The position numbers and the translations under genes were made by a program. The notes beneath the pieces were generated by a model that saw nothing but the letters and a program-made list of their open reading frames with translations, was not told where the DNA came from and did not search any database. This document shows, piece after piece, positions 10,146 through 21,629 of a stretch of 64,000 bases of DNA (its first letter is position 1; each line of letters starts with the position of its first letter). Source of the stretch: Craspedostauros australis (Eukaryota > Bacillariophyta > Bacillariophyceae > Mastogloiales > Achnanthaceae); assembly GCA_026770025.1 (NCBI GenBank), contig JAMXDE010000005.1, positions 2,480,001 through 2,544,000 of the forward strand. The letters run 5' to 3'.

Positions 10146-11420
10146 TCAAGTCTTCGTGCTGTCCTCGACTTGCTTTGCCTCCAACTCCCAGTTGATACCA
10201 AAGTTGTGAAAAATGATGCAGCTGAGCATGTGGACCCATGTTCCGATCGTGATGGCGGGGATAAGAGCGTTGACTGTGCAGCAGAAGTAGCTGCCTTTGC
10301 GGGTCGTGTTGCCGTCGTTGCGAACGACCAAGAAATGTGTATTCGCTCGTATGACAGTGGCAGTGCAACAAACCAGTGCGAAAACACCGCGGCTGGCACG
10401 GTGGAGCATTGGTTGCCTGTCCCTGTCAGCATGGTGCAGAAAGCATGGAGCACACCATCAGCAAAGATGTGGAAGGCCAGCAGCGGGATGGTCTCCGTGG
10501 TCTGGTCAATGATATCCTTCTCGTCCGGCGTGAACGTAATGCCGATACCGATTGTGTATGTGTTTGTGGCTGTGCACTGAACACGGACGTCGCTTATCAA
10601 TTGAGCGGCGTGCGGTCTGCCTTTTCCCAGGAGTGTGCTGACTGACGTCGCTCCTGCAACTCCAATTGCGACGGAAAGCATGAAGAAGACGTTATTGATG
10701 GACTGGAACAAGCTCACAGAGTTGGCGGCGATCTCGGCGGTTGACGACAGGCTTCCGGAGAGGAAGGTGGCCACTCCGGATGCCCACCATTCGGTTCTCG
10801 CGATGATACCTGAAAGCGCCAACACAAGGTACGTCCTGGAGGACGTCACGCAACGATGAGACGGCTGCCTTGAATCCAGGCCAGAATGTGACATCTTCCT
10901 TGTCCATCGCAATTGCGACCGTGATCGGTACCGAAGGCCCACCCAATCATGATGATGGCCTGCAAAAGCTGGAAGGTGGTTGCGGCAACGGTTCATCCAA
11001 GATTACTCACGCCTGCGGAGCAGACGAAGAGCCAGTTGATCGGCAAGTGCAAGGCGAGGCCGATGCGTACGTCAGGACATGGGTCATTCCAGTGTACTGG
11101 AATCATGTCGTCAGTGTCCAAACGATGCAAGGGAATGAGGAAGTCCTCCGTGCCGCGCAGCCACCCGGCCGGCACTGGCATCATGATGGCGATCTGAATG
11201 ACCATTCCTCTGACCAGGAACGCCATCAGTGAAAGTCGTTCCTTGTTGCCTCGTCCCTCAGTCTCAAATCCGTCCACAGAGTCCGCCCAGGATGGGCACC
11301 GTCAGCGCGTTGGTGATCAAATCGTCTGCGAATCGGGTGGGGATGAGCCATGGTGGGTAGTTTGGTGAGGAGCACGTTTTCCACTGTCGGAATCGAGAGC
11401 TCGAGTGCCCACACGATGTG
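10146..11420 (-). pseudogene. Decayed MATE-family multidrug/metabolite exporter
   Basis: Segments of a MATE (multi-antimicrobial extrusion) transporter occur in the right order on the minus strand but in different frames. From N to C these are an N-terminal piece (LELSIPTVENVLL, about 11360-11400), a loop-helix piece (VDGFETEGRGNKERLSLM through VRGMVIQIAIMMPVP, about 11150-11275), a helix pair (ALHLPINWLFVCSAGV, about 11000-11060), the well-kept core (EWWASGVATFLSGSL then FFMLSVAIGVAGATSVSTLLGKG, about 10615-10810; TGTGNQCSTVPAAVFSHW, about 10375-10430) and the C-terminal helix (TIGTWVHMLSCIIFHNFGINWELEAK, split here in two: TIGTWVHMLSCIIFH and NFGINWELEAK, about 10165-10245). At least three frame changes lie inside conserved helices with no plausible introns, and part of one helix after LLGKGRP is missing. 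I read it as a pseudogene of a host transporter. Several closely spaced sequencing errors are the alternative. Confidence 0.6.
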
Positions 11421-11472
11421 CTTGTGTGCCGCCGAGTGTTGGCGTGCTTGATAGCCACACAAGCAGACATAG

Positions 11473-11512
<40 letters not shown>

Positions 11513-12015
11513 ACACAATGGCAGAGTGTGTATGATACTAGTACCATCCATCAGATGCACATGCAGAAAGCATGCGCTGAATCGTTGTTGTGCTGTGTGT
11601 GAAGATGTTGGCTTGTTGCGACCTTGTGTCTGTCTCCGTTGGGCAGAGCTGCGCTGCGCTTCGTTTCGCTGTCATCTGAAGAGAAAGGAAAGCGGAGCAT
11701 CCAAGTGCTTCCCTACTTGGAGATGCTGAAAACAAGTGATAGTCAACCGTTTCTTCTATCATGATTTAGCAGCCGTATCAGAGGACTGATTTTACAGGAG
11801 TCTTCAGAGAAAGAGATGCGAAGAACAAAATCGAATCGGATCTTTTCCACCCTTCTTTCCCAGTTCCCACCAACGTCACCACCACCACCACAGAACACAC
11901 AAACCAGCCACACCATTCATGCCATCCACACTCATACTCGCACTCTTACTCATACTCGCACCATCCGCACTCGCGCAAGAAGAGACAAACGCAAGGACGA
12001 CGATAGAGCATCAAG
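11421..12015. other. Intergenic, upstream of a dehydrogenase gene
   Basis: 595 bp. It contains the GAT repeat at 11474-11512 and, closer to the next start codon, CACC- and ACTC-rich sequence (about 11875-11970) that is probably the 5' leader of the dehydrogenase. Confidence 0.4.
11474..11512. repeat. (GAT)13 microsatellite
   Basis: Thirteen perfect GAT units. It lies just beyond the N-terminal end of the MATE remnant. On the minus strand it would translate as a poly-His or poly-Ile run, which I take as an artefact. Confidence 0.95.
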
Positions 12016-13174
12016 ATGACGGTGACAAGCGCGGATGTACTCAAGGAAGGATGCACGGCCGTCGTGACCGGTGCTTCATCTGGCATCGGTCGAGCCGCAT
12101 GCATTGACTTTGCCAGCCGAGGCATGCATGTGTGGATGGCAGACATTGACGAAGAAGAGCTGGGTCTTGCGAAAGATCTCGTCAAGAGCAAGTGCACTTC
12201 CGAATCTCAAGTGAGTGGCGACCGCAAGCAGTTTGGTTGGACCCTTCGCTGCGGCTCGCATCCTTCATCTATCGACCTGTCTTCCTCTCTCACTCTTGCA
12301 CCCTCTTTGTTGCTTCACATTGCTCTGACGATTTCTCACCGCCATGGCTTTCACTGCTCTGACTGATTTCACTGATCAAACCAACATGCACGCATTCATT
12401 GCTTCTTCTTCTCCTCCCCATTTCCTCTGACGCATGGCCTTTCAGAGAATCGAAGCGAGAGTGGTGGATGTCTCGAAGGAGGAAGCGCTGTCGAAGTTGG
12501 CAGACGAAGTGTTTGAGGATGGTGGAAAATGCCACTTCCTCATGAACAACGCCGGGGTTGGCCAAGGCGGTGGTCCGCTCACGGATATGAAGACTGTGCA
12601 CTTCACGTTGGGCGTCAACACGTACGGTCCGATCCATGGATGCCTGGCGTTCGTGCCCAAGATGAAGGCATCGGGCGAACCTGGCATCATCGTCAACACC
12701 GGATCCAAGCAAGGCATCACCATGCCGCCAGGAAATCTCTCGTACAACATGTCGAAGGCGGCGTTGAAGTGTTACACGGAAGGATTGGAGCATGATCTGC
12801 GCAGCGAGGAAGGATCGAAGCTGCGATCATGCTTGCTCGTTCCAGGCTGGGTCAACACATCCATCGCGCTCAAGGCGGCGAGGTCGAAAGCATCGGAGAA
12901 GGATGAAGCGTTTGATCAGGACGCAGTCTTCTTCCACGAGGACAAGCCGGCCGACGGAGCTTGGATGCCGAAGCAGGTGGTTGACTTCATGGTGGCAGAG
13001 ATGGACAAGGGTCTCTTCTACATCATGTGTCCTGACAACAGCGTCGATCGCAAGACTGACAACCTCCGTATGACGTGGACCATGAGGGACATCACGGAGG
13101 ACCGCCCTCCGCTCAGTCGTTGGCATCCGGAGTACAAAGACAAATTCGCGGCCTACCTCAAGGACAATGCTTGA
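12016..13174 (+). CDS. Short-chain dehydrogenase/reductase, two exons
   Basis: Exons 12016-12210 and 12446-13174 give 307 residues; the 235-bp intron has GTGAGT and TTTCAG ends and phase 0. It is a classical SDR that oxidises or reduces an alcohol or carbonyl with NAD(P)(H). The cofactor motif TGASSGIG lies at about residues 19-26. An acidic residue follows the second strand (ADIDEEE), suggesting NAD(H) preference. NNAGVG, the catalytic Ser region (NTGSKQG) and the active-site Y-x-x-x-K (YNMSKAAL) are present. No signal peptide or membrane helix is seen, so it is probably cytosolic. The C-terminal 90 residues after VPGWVNT are longer than a minimal SDR and include FYIMCPDN. The substrate cannot be told. 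Confidence 0.88.
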
Positions 13175-13880
13175 AGAGATTTCGCCCTTTTCGATGATGT
13201 CATTCATGGCATGTGGCCATTGCATGGAGTACCACACAAACATGGGCATGGTAATGACAAGGAGGACAGTGACGAGTGCGTACGAGTATGATTGGAATGC
13301 TTGGCTCCAATGCTTGAGTGGAAGACTCATGCGTTCCATTAGGAAGAAGGAGCAGCGCCACTCTCTCTCTCTCTTGAGCGAAATACATGTTTCACACATT
13401 CCGAGCACTCTGCCACTCTCGAAGCCCCAACCAACATTGAATCCCATTTAATCACACAAACACAACATAGTCCACGTTCGAAGAAAGCAGAAACTGACTA
13501 CTCTTGCGGAATCGAAGTGCTGAAGAGTTGTGCGTTGTTGTCTTGTCAATATCATCACTACTCCTGTATACGCACTCATACCAGTATTACTCTACGACAT
13601 CTCTCGACCTGCTTTGCTCGCTTCTTTTCACATGAATCCTTCATTCTCAAGAGAGAAAAGCGAGACTTTCGCCAACCGCTTCATTCATTCTTTGACGCCC
13701 GTCTCTCACTCTCTCTCTCTCTTTCATCTATTCGTTCATTTCGGGGCAGAGGACTTTTATGCTTGGTGTCGATTCTCTTCAGCTTCAGCTCCACCTTCTG
13801 TGCACTGTTCTGCTCTTGGTTGGCTTCAGCTTCCTGTTTCGGTTTTCTCTATTCCTCTGTTGTGTTCTCCTTTGTTGAGC
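13175..13880. other. Convergent 3' flanks with CT-rich stretch
   Basis: 706 bp between the dehydrogenase stop and the PLAC8 gene stop on the other strand. It contains (CT)7 at 13709-13722 and pyrimidine-rich sequence. A 290-codon plus-strand frame starting nearby is mostly antisense to the PLAC8 gene and was rejected. Confidence 0.4.
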
Positions 13881-16853
13881 CTACACCATGTACGCCCCTT
13901 GCTTGGGTTTGTTCACATCTGCCAAGTCGGAGCCCACGTAATCTGGAATGCCGGTGTCGTTGCAACACACGCCTTCGTATTTCGAGTACACGGCGGTGTG
14001 GCGTGCCATCTGCGACACGGTACATGGAAGACAGAATGCGGCGGCCACCATGTCTCGTGGAGCCTCGCAATTCTCTTCGTCTTCAATAAGAAACTTCTGG
14101 CGGATGCTTCTCCTGGTTGCTGTTGTCGCGACCAAGGTATAGACAAATCCGATCACGTTCAGAAGGATGGCAGCGGCGACGTCAGCGTAGGACAGCTCCA
14201 TGTTGGAGCTCCACTTGTAATTGTACGCTGCGAAGATGCCAATGTTCATCGTGCACCAAAAGACAACGATCCCCGTCATCATGCTGGATGTCGAGGTTGG
14301 CAGCTCACCGGCCGCCACCTCGCGTCCCATGAAATCCAATCCCAGCCTCGTCATCACCTGGCTCAGCATCACCAGCGGGCAGAAGACTGCATTCAGCAAT
14401 GATGGATGGAAAATACCGTGCGCGAAGCAGCTGAAGAAAGAATCTCGCCATGCTCCGACTGGAATCTGGGGTCCTTCCGCAGATAATTCTCTCATGTAGC
14501 AGCAGAAGGTTTCGCCTGCACGTACTCCTCCCGCTGGGACTGTGGCCAAGAATCCACGGCCTTCAATTTCGACCTCAAAGGTGCTGCCACCTGGCAGATC
14601 AGCTGGTGCAATGACATCCATGATGGGAGCGTCGGCCAACGTTGGGTCCACACCAGGGAGCGTGGTACTGCGCTGTTGGTTTGGTTGGTCGGTGGTCGTG
14701 ACGGGTGTGGATGGTGTTCCCGTTGCAGCCTGGTTGATCGCGCTGTTGAATGAGGCAGCGGCTGCCGCGACGGCCGTTGCTGTGAAGGTTCTTGCGGTGG
14801 CAGGCGTAGCCGCTGGTGTTGCTGCTGCCTTTGCCTGTTGCGATTGTTCCTGCTCAGTCTGCTTCAGTTGCGTTTGCACCTGCGCCTGCTGGACTGCTTG
14901 CGCTTGTTGTTGCTGTGCGGCGTTTGGTGGATGCTGGGTCGTTTGTTCTTGTGCTGGCAACGTTGGTGATGCCAAAGTATCGGGAGAAAGCTCTGTGTTG
15001 CTGTTGGCTCCCTCGCCGTTGATTTCGCGGAGGCGAGATTGTAAGTCGGTAACGTGTGCACGCCAGAATTCTGCTGCCTCTGGTGTCACGGACTCTGACA
15101 TCAAGTTGGACGCCTCACTCAACTCCGCGAGCAGCTGTCTGCGCTCCAGCTCTTCTGCGCTGACTTCTTCCAGCGCAGGCGTCGGTGTTGGAGTATCGTC
15201 TTCTGCTGCTGCTGCTCCTCCTGTGGCGGATCCAGTCTGACTCTTGCTTGCCGTTGCAGCCGACACGCCGCCCAAAGTGGCTTGACCTGACTTCACGGAT
15301 GCGTCGCCGCCTCCCACAGACAGACCAGTGATGATTGCCGGGATAACCTCGGGCTCAGGTTCGGGCTCAGGGTCGGGGTGCTGTGATCAAGTAAAGTGAA
15401 AGGCAGAATGAGTAATGCGGAGAGGAGGGTGGTGCAGAATGAATAGCGCATGGTAAGGCGATCGTTCGGAGTCAAGGGATCAACAGTAAACAGAGGTATA
15501 GTGGTGTCGGCAGAGCGATGTGATGTGATGCGTTGGGGGTGAGTGGTGAATTCTGAAGATGTGGGCAGTTGCAGCAACTCGGTGATTCAAAATCGCGTGC
15601 GTGTCAACGGTTGGAACGGAAGCACTCCGCAAATATGCATGCGTCCACAATTTCATCCATAGTGACCAGGCAGTGCACTGTGTCGCCATACAGTGCAGTA
15701 GAACAACTGAACTTACGTTGAACATAACGGTGGAGAAGGTCGGCGCAAACAGCAAGTTTTCATCGGCCTCTCGGTGCAACCCAAGCGCCTGGCACTTGCG
15801 CACCAAAGAATGGATCGTCTTCTGAGAATCTTTGGGGCTGTTGAGGATGCGGTATTGCACAGCTTCCACAAAGTTGGCTTTGACCTTTGGCGAGATGGTG
15901 CGGTCCAGGATCTGTCGGTCTTCGGTGGTGATCACGTAGTACTTCTCGACGCCATCTTCGATCTTATCGGCGTACCGTTTGGTGATCATGGTCGCGATGA
16001 CATGAAATCCATTGTCATTGTTCTTCAGATCCAACCCGCCCTTCGAGGCGGTGGATGCCTTGCGACGCGAGCCTGCAAGGGAGGGTGCAAAGGAGGGGGT
16101 CCCCAAAGTCTTCGATGCTGGTGAAGTCGCCGGAGTTGCTGCTGTTGCGGAAGTGGGTACGGTGATGGGAGGCCCCCCTGTGTTGTCGGTCAGGTCCGAG
16201 TGCACATTCTCGATCGTGCGGTCGTTGCTATCTGTGGCAAGACCAGGTGCCGGCGCCGCGGCGACTCCGAAGAGTCCTTGCGCCTTCGCCAGCACCGCGT
16301 CTCCCAGATTGAGCGCATCGTTCACTTCCGACGTGTTGAAAGTCGTTTTCATGGGCGAGGTTGGGATTGCGGATGTCGACGACTCCTGCGACATTGATGC
16401 GACGCCATTCAGGTTGCCAGTGAAGACGCTGAGGTTGTTGGGAGCCTCGTCCTGCTGCAGGGGATTGGAGAACGAACGCAGGATGTCACCAGCCACATTT
16501 CCGAGGAATCCGGACGAGTTGGTATTCTTCTTCGGCTTCTTCATCGTGATGGAGGTGGTGGTGGAGAGATCGACCATTGCCTTGTCGGCAGCATCGACCT
16601 TCGCACTGGGCGATCGGCCGCGTCGAACAGGAGAGACGCTTCTGCACACTGACGCTCCGCTGCTGGCAACGCTGAGGTTGCTGGGTGTGCGATTCAAGGA
16701 ACGTCCCAGTCTGGTTGGACGGGTGTACGCTTTCGTGGCCTCCACCTGCTGCTGTCGCAACCTCTCCTTGCGCTCCGACTCGCGCTGTTCAGACGCCAAC
16801 TGTTCTGGGGTCTTCTGTTTTGCGCCATCCTTCTTGGCACCGAAGAAGTCCAT
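13881..16853 (-). CDS. PLAC8-domain membrane protein with long N-terminal region, two exons
   Basis: Exon 1 is 16853-15717 (379 residues, ATG at 16853) and exon 2 is 15380-13881. The intron is 336 bp with GTAAGT and TCACAG ends, phase 0. The protein has 878 residues. The join is supported because exon 2 has no ATG before its conserved part and runs in phase into an acidic Pro stretch (PDPEPEPEPEV). Order: basic Ser-rich N-terminus beginning MDFFGAKKDG; a folded-looking region of unknown type at about 285-379; a coiled segment near 450-500; Gln/Ala-rich linker; a small beta domain at about 638-675 (FEVEIEGRGFLATVPAGG) of the kind I associate with diatom PLAC8 proteins; then PLAC8 at about 690-860 with Cys-rich ends (SFFSCF, FCLPCTVSQMARH) and hydrophobic helices. 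PLAC8 proteins sit in membranes; the role here is unknown. Confidence 0.78.
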
Positions 16854-17687
16854 CGTTGCGATAGAGTACTCTATTCGATTGCGTAGTTCTTGTCTTGTGC
16901 TGCGTGGTTCGTGATACGTGATGCGTGATGTGCGAAGCGTTCAATGTCTCTGATGGTTGGTGGAAACAAACGACGAACGCAAAGACACGGGAACACAGGA
17001 AAACAACAAAATGATATTGATGATGTTGTTGTTGCTGATCCTGATGTTGTTGACGGAGATGAAGATGACGAAGAAGATGATGGTGATGATGGATGCACGT
17101 TCGACTCCTCTTCCGTCTTCTGGTATGGTCCACGTTGAGGCTGTTGCGGTGTTCGCAGGAGTCGCTGTCGGTGGTGACGATGATGATCAAGCAACCCCAC
17201 ACGAACTTTCGTAAGATCACACCAACCGCCAAAGACAAATGGAGAACAGCAAAAGCCCAACTTGCGCGCTGTTGGAAGGTGCAAATTCTCGCTGAAGCAT
17301 CAATTAATGAGTCCTCATCACGATCGCAAACCAAGGAACGCAGGCGTTGCATTGTCTTCGCATCCCTCCATCGCTAACCGCTAAGTGTGCGGTCGATGCG
17401 ACGGTTATATTACATGTGCTTACATGTCGCACGTGCCAACACCACATCCTTGTTTTCGATCCGTTGAGAATCAGGTGTTGTGAGCCATGGTTCGAAGTAG
17501 TCGATCGACATTGAGAGTTGGTGTCCATTTGAGTCTTACCAAGTACCTTTCCCATCGAAAGAGAAAGCGAACTCTCCACAACACAGAAGATCTTTTGTGC
17601 GCTGATTGATTGGTCACAGAAGAGAGAAAAGGAGAGAGACCGAGACAGACCACACAGACAACCAACCAACCAACCAACCAACCAGCC
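16854..17687. promoter_or_regulatory. Divergent promoter region
   Basis: 834 bp between two divergent genes. It contains GATGATG/ACGAAGA-rich sequence at about 17005-17090 and, at 17660-17683, six AACC units directly before the ATG of the next gene. Confidence 0.45.
17660..17683. repeat. (AACC)6 next to a start codon
   Basis: Six perfect AACC units ending 4 bp before the ATG at 17688. An equal (AACC)6 lies at 32539-32562, also in a probable 5' leader. Confidence 0.9.
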
Positions 17688-19202
17688 ATGTCACCGACCA
17701 ACCACGCCACCAACCCACAGGAGGACGCCGTCGCTGGGCCAACCAAATCCAGAGATCACAAACACAAACAGATACTCGTGTTCTCAGGGTCGTTTTTCAC
17801 ACTCCTCCTCAGCTCCTCCGACCTCGCCATGAATCCACTTCTCCCCTTCGCAGCCGCCCGATGCCACAACTTGGCCATCACCCTTGTTGTCACGGCCGTC
17901 CTACCAATACTCCTCGGTACGCAGCCCTGCTATGGCTACTCCAACCCGGGCCTGAGGGTAAGAGTGTGCCAGAACAAAGCATGCTGCAAGCAGTATGAGA
18001 ATCCGCTGGATCTCGTCGAGAATCTTCAGATCCTGCTGGTTGACGGACAACACGCGGATGTTGCAACAGGCTCGGCCAAGGATGTGGTGATTGAACCGTC
18101 CTCGTGTCTGTGTCACTGCGATGCTGGCCCGAACATCGAGATCGAGTGGAATGCGAAACGTGAGGTCGTCAGCCACGTGAAGGATTGGCATCAGGTGGTG
18201 GCCCGATTGGATTCGGAGACCAACGACAGCGTCCCTCCGGTCCTGCGAGCCGCCTGCTTGGTGCTCAACAAGGCGAAGCTAGGTACGTTCAATTCTGCTG
18301 CCAGTGCTTGGAGGGAATGAGAGATGGGTGCACCTCACTCTCCGTTGGGATGTGTTGTTTTGTTGTTTGATTGCTGGCTTTTCAACGGCTGCATTTCATA
18401 GAGTCGCCATGTTGGTTTTATACATACCCCATACCAAACACGGTGCTATTTGCAGCCCACAATGACGTTAAGGGAAGGAACGCACGGACATTTCGATGAA
18501 GGAAGTGTTGTTCCGACTGGATCTACTACATTCCATTGCCACGCACTACATTGCCATTCTTCGCAGTCTTGAAGGAAGGGTAGATGGTGGCTGCTCCAAG
18601 GAGCGCAGCTGGAGCAAAGCGCCCAGGCGGATGAGGATTCTCCATGAGACTCCTGCTGTGCGAGCATGATGTCACGTTAATCCGTCAACATTCACAAAAA
18701 AGCTCACCTCGTCTCTCTCAACTTGGTCTGCCTTGCTGCTTCGATTTGTGCAACGAGCGCCATCTCACCCGTTGCATATCAACATGCACACAACCAATCC
18801 CTCCGTTGGCACGGGCGATCGAAACTTGCACTTCCGCACCACGCAGCTCCGATCAATCAACAAGAGAAGCTTCTGTGCTCGGTCATCTCCAAACTCCAGG
18901 AGGAGGACTTGCAAAACTCAGCCGCCATCGCGCTGGCTTTCGCCATGCGGGCAGCGTACCTGGTGGAATCCGGCGGCGACCCCAGCGATACAATCGAAGA
19001 TTGCGCCCGCTGTCTGGCCATCCCGTCAGCCACCGCCCAAGCCCGCCGATTGGCATTCCGAGCGTGGGCGGATGTGGAGGAGAGACTGGGAAACTACGAC
19101 GAGGCAGTCAGCGTCCTGCGGCAATGGGCACAAAGTCAACCGTCTTGCGCCACGAAGATCCAAAAGGAGATTCTGCGTCTTCTCTCATTGTCAACAACCT
19201 GA
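17688..19202 (+). CDS. Secretory [2Fe-2S] thioredoxin-like ferredoxin fused to TPR helices, two exons
   Basis: Exons 17688-18282 and 18865-19202 (310 residues). The intron is 582 bp with a GTACGT donor; phase 1 rebuilds a Glu codon so that KAKLEKLLCSV reads through. The acceptor has a weak pyrimidine tract. Near residues 60-86 there is a classic hydrophobic signal segment (LAITLVVTAVLPILLG) ending at a cleavage-like CYGYS; an alternative start at 17829 would place it at the N-terminus. The next part has four cysteines spaced as in thioredoxin-like [2Fe-2S] ferredoxins (VCQNKACCKQ and, about 50 residues on, CLCHCDAGPNIEI). Exon 2 is all-helical and TPR-like (AFRAWADVEERLGNYDEAVSVL). Ferredoxin-TPR pairs of this kind occur in algae and may work in plastids or the endomembrane system; the electron partner is unknown. 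Confidence 0.72.
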
Positions 19203-19702
19203 TGGCGACAATCAATTGAAGCATGTTCTTGTATGATGCAGTCTACGATCGCCATCATCTGGTGGAGGAACAATACAAATACCAAGCACACTTGATAATG
19301 TTATACGCGTCAATAGAATACAGTCTGATATAATAGATGAGAACAGAACAGAGTCGAGGACATCGTTTCAATGTGCAATCATGAGAATGTGTTCTTGTTG
19401 CAATGGGACAGAAGGGAAGTGTTTCATGAGCACGAGTATCGAAAAGAAATCTCAAGAGAGGATCAGGATCTCTCCCATCTGAACAGGGGAAAGGTGATTG
19501 CAATCTTCGCATGTTCTGTGTCATCTGCCGCGTATTCACCAATAGGTATGGGGGTGAGCATGAATGCAAACGAGAATTAAACAATCTTCTTGCTCTCTCT
19601 CAAAGGAGAGAGCGAAAGGTATGATAGAATAATAATATGGTGCGAGCCCAAAGCAGAGGACCATGATACTTTCTATGGCGAGGTATGCGGGTATCCATCA
19701 TT
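19203..19702. other. Convergent 3' flanks
   Basis: 500 bp between two stops. AT-rich TATAATA-like stretches follow each stop (about 19290-19345 and 19620-19640). No credible gene. Confidence 0.45.
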
Positions 19703-20926
19703 TCATTCTCCCTCCTCGTTGAGGACAGCAGCTCCCACTTCTGCCACTTCCTTTGTTTGTTGCCTGCTACCATTGCTATCAGCTGCTTCTTCACCGTCTG
19801 GTTTGGTAGCCACATCGGTAAGATCCTCGTCCACCTTGTCAGCTGCTTCCGACGTGGATGACGACGATTGAGACCCACTCGCGTCGTCGCCGTCACCATC
19901 GTCGTCATCATCGGTGTTGCTTTCATCACCATCGCTATCCACGATGGGCTTCATGAATGCAGCCCCTGTCACCTTGGGTCGTATCTGACGCAGCCGCAGC
20001 ATCTGCTGCAGATCCTCGCGCTCGTGGTTCTGCTTCAGCCAGCCTTCCAATTCCTCGGTCGCATTCGCAGCAACGCCATCGCCGTTCGTAGCACCAGCAC
20101 CGACTGCAGACATCAAGGTGGAAGCCGTAAAATCTGCACTGTCGTGGCGTTCCAGCACACCCGCCAGGACCAGCAGCTTATCCACGAACATGCCGAACCT
20201 GGGATACTCCGCCTTGGCCAGCTCCAGCTGTTCCTCCTGTTGCGTTCTGCCATGCCGTTCCACACGATCGGACTGCTGGATGATGTGAAAGATGATCTGA
20301 CGCAACCCACCATCCATCAGTTCATCTTGCAACCAAGGGGATGTATCCAGCGCCTTCATCATTTCATCCGTGATCTTCCAACCCTCATCCAGGGAATCAT
20401 TGTCATCATCGTCGTCGTCATCGTCGTTGTCATTGTTCCTATGGTCGCCGTTGCCATCGCGTTGCTGCCGGCGCTTTTCGGAATTTGCGGTAGGATCATC
20501 CGTCAACAGATCGGGCGGTAAGTACGCGCTTTTGGGCAATGTCGACTTGCATGCCTCTGTTGCTGCTGCTGCTTTTTCTGCGCATGCCGGCGATCCCTTG
20601 TGCTTGCGGCAACATGCCACGGAGCAGTACGGTGCCTTGCATTTGGGACATTTGTACTTGACGGACTCCGTGGTTTCGCAGATGCAGCATCTGACCTGAG
20701 GATCGCGTCGCACGCGACGGTTGTTGTTGCTGTTGTTTCTGTTGCTGTTGCGTGGGTTACGCTGTCGTTTCTTTCCGGCAAATCGTCCACGTCCCGTTGG
20801 TCTGCTGCTCTCGTCGTTGCGGTTGCCAGCAGGCGATGATGGTTTGAGCACAGGCGCCGCGTTGCTGACTTCTGCGTGTTGCATTGTGGCTACGGCAGCG
20901 CTGCCCATTGCATCCATATTCGTCAT
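19703..20926 (-). CDS. HIT-type zinc finger protein, ZNHIT3-like
   Basis: 407 residues, ATG at 20926. After a basic Arg/Asn-rich N-terminus there is a complete HIT zinc finger at about residues 80-115 (CCICETTESVKYKCPKCKAP then YCSVACCRKHKGSPAC), with the spaced Cys pairs and terminal His/Cys of the family. The region near 195-275 (TSPWLQDELMDGGLRQIIFH and a following helix) looks like the C-terminal helical domain of ZNHIT3/Hit1, which helps assemble box C/D snoRNPs in the nucleus. An Asp run (about 165-180) and an acidic Ser-rich tail of 90 residues are extra; the protein is about two and a half times the length of human ZNHIT3. Single exon. The ZNHIT3 subfamily is likely but not proven. 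Confidence 0.8.
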   Translation of the reverse strand: MTNMDAMGSAAVATMQHAEVSNAAPVLKPSSPAGNRNDESSRPTGRGRFAGKKRQRNPRNSNRNNSNNNRRVRRDPQVRCCICETTESVKYKCPKCKAPYCSVACCRKHKGSPACAEKAAAATEACKSTLPKSAYLPPDLLTDDPTANSEKRRQQRDGNGDHRNNDNDDDDDDDDNDSLDEGWKITDEMMKALDTSPWLQDELMDGGLRQIIFHIIQQSDRVERHGRTQQEEQLELAKAEYPRFGMFVDKLLVLAGVLERHDSADFTASTLMSAVGAGATNGDGVAANATEELEGWLKQNHEREDLQQMLRLRQIRPKVTGAAFMKPIVDSDGDESNTDDDDDGDGDDASGSQSSSSTSEAADKVDEDLTDVATKPDGEEAADSNGSRQQTKEVAEVGAAVLNEEGE

Positions 20927-21629
20927 GTCGTCTCAACAATCGCGGATAGTCAGTATTTGTTTGGTATTTGGTATTTGATGTGTGGTGTATTATATTATAT
21001 GTCGTATGGCACTCAATACGACATCGAGCACGCTTATTTGTGCTTGTGCGACATGTGTGTCCTGCCTTTCCAGGTTGTTGGGTTGGGTTGTGGTGAGAGG
21101 GAGAGAGGTCTGTTCTGATTCCGATCTCATCCCTTCTTGGTTCGTCTTTCCGCCACCGCAGGGAATTGGTTGGTTGTGAGATCCGCGTGTCTGGAGCAGA
21201 GAATAGCGTTAGCAGAGATCACCAGACGGAGAGGTTTCATGCAAGACCAAGAGCAATCTTACGAGTACGATAGTAATCGTATGCATGGCGCCACACTCGT
21301 GCTGTGGGTGGGCACAGCTATCCAATAGGCATCCTTTCATACATACTCCAGCAACACTACTCGACACGAAGCAAGCTCAATGTTAAATCAAGAAACGTGC
21401 ATGTCGCCATCATGCAAGCAGGAAAGGGCTTCAATGCATGGGGGGCCTAGTCGTATTGGTGTTGGACCTGACGAGGTATGGTCCTGACTTGCGAACAGGA
21501 TACTCGGAGTACGTGAGTACTCTGGGAGTATTCTTCCAATACTCATGTCGTATTATATGATAGAATTGAGCATCATGCTGGACGATCTCGAGTCCATGAG
21601 CCTTATGCTCGCGAGGAGTTGCACAAGCA
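20927..21629. other. Intergenic, upstream of ZNHIT3 and downstream of Rpt4
   Basis: 703 bp. It contains ATTATATTATATG at about 20987-21000, a cluster of GTACTC/GAGTAC-type words at 21505-21530, and TATTATATGATAGA at 21550-21563, close after the Rpt4 stop. No gene seen. Confidence 0.4.

Noticed and set aside
11226-11560. Minus-strand frames with poly-His or poly-Ile
   Set aside because: The runs are the (GAT)13 repeat read in different frames. Only the parts beyond it match MATE fragments.
13530-14402. 290-codon plus-strand frame
   Set aside because: Mostly antisense to the PLAC8 domain, which is far better supported; low-complexity Ser/Phe content.
16012-16914. 300-codon plus-strand frame
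   Set aside because: Antisense to exon 1 of the PLAC8 gene, whose splice sites and phase agree with exon 2.
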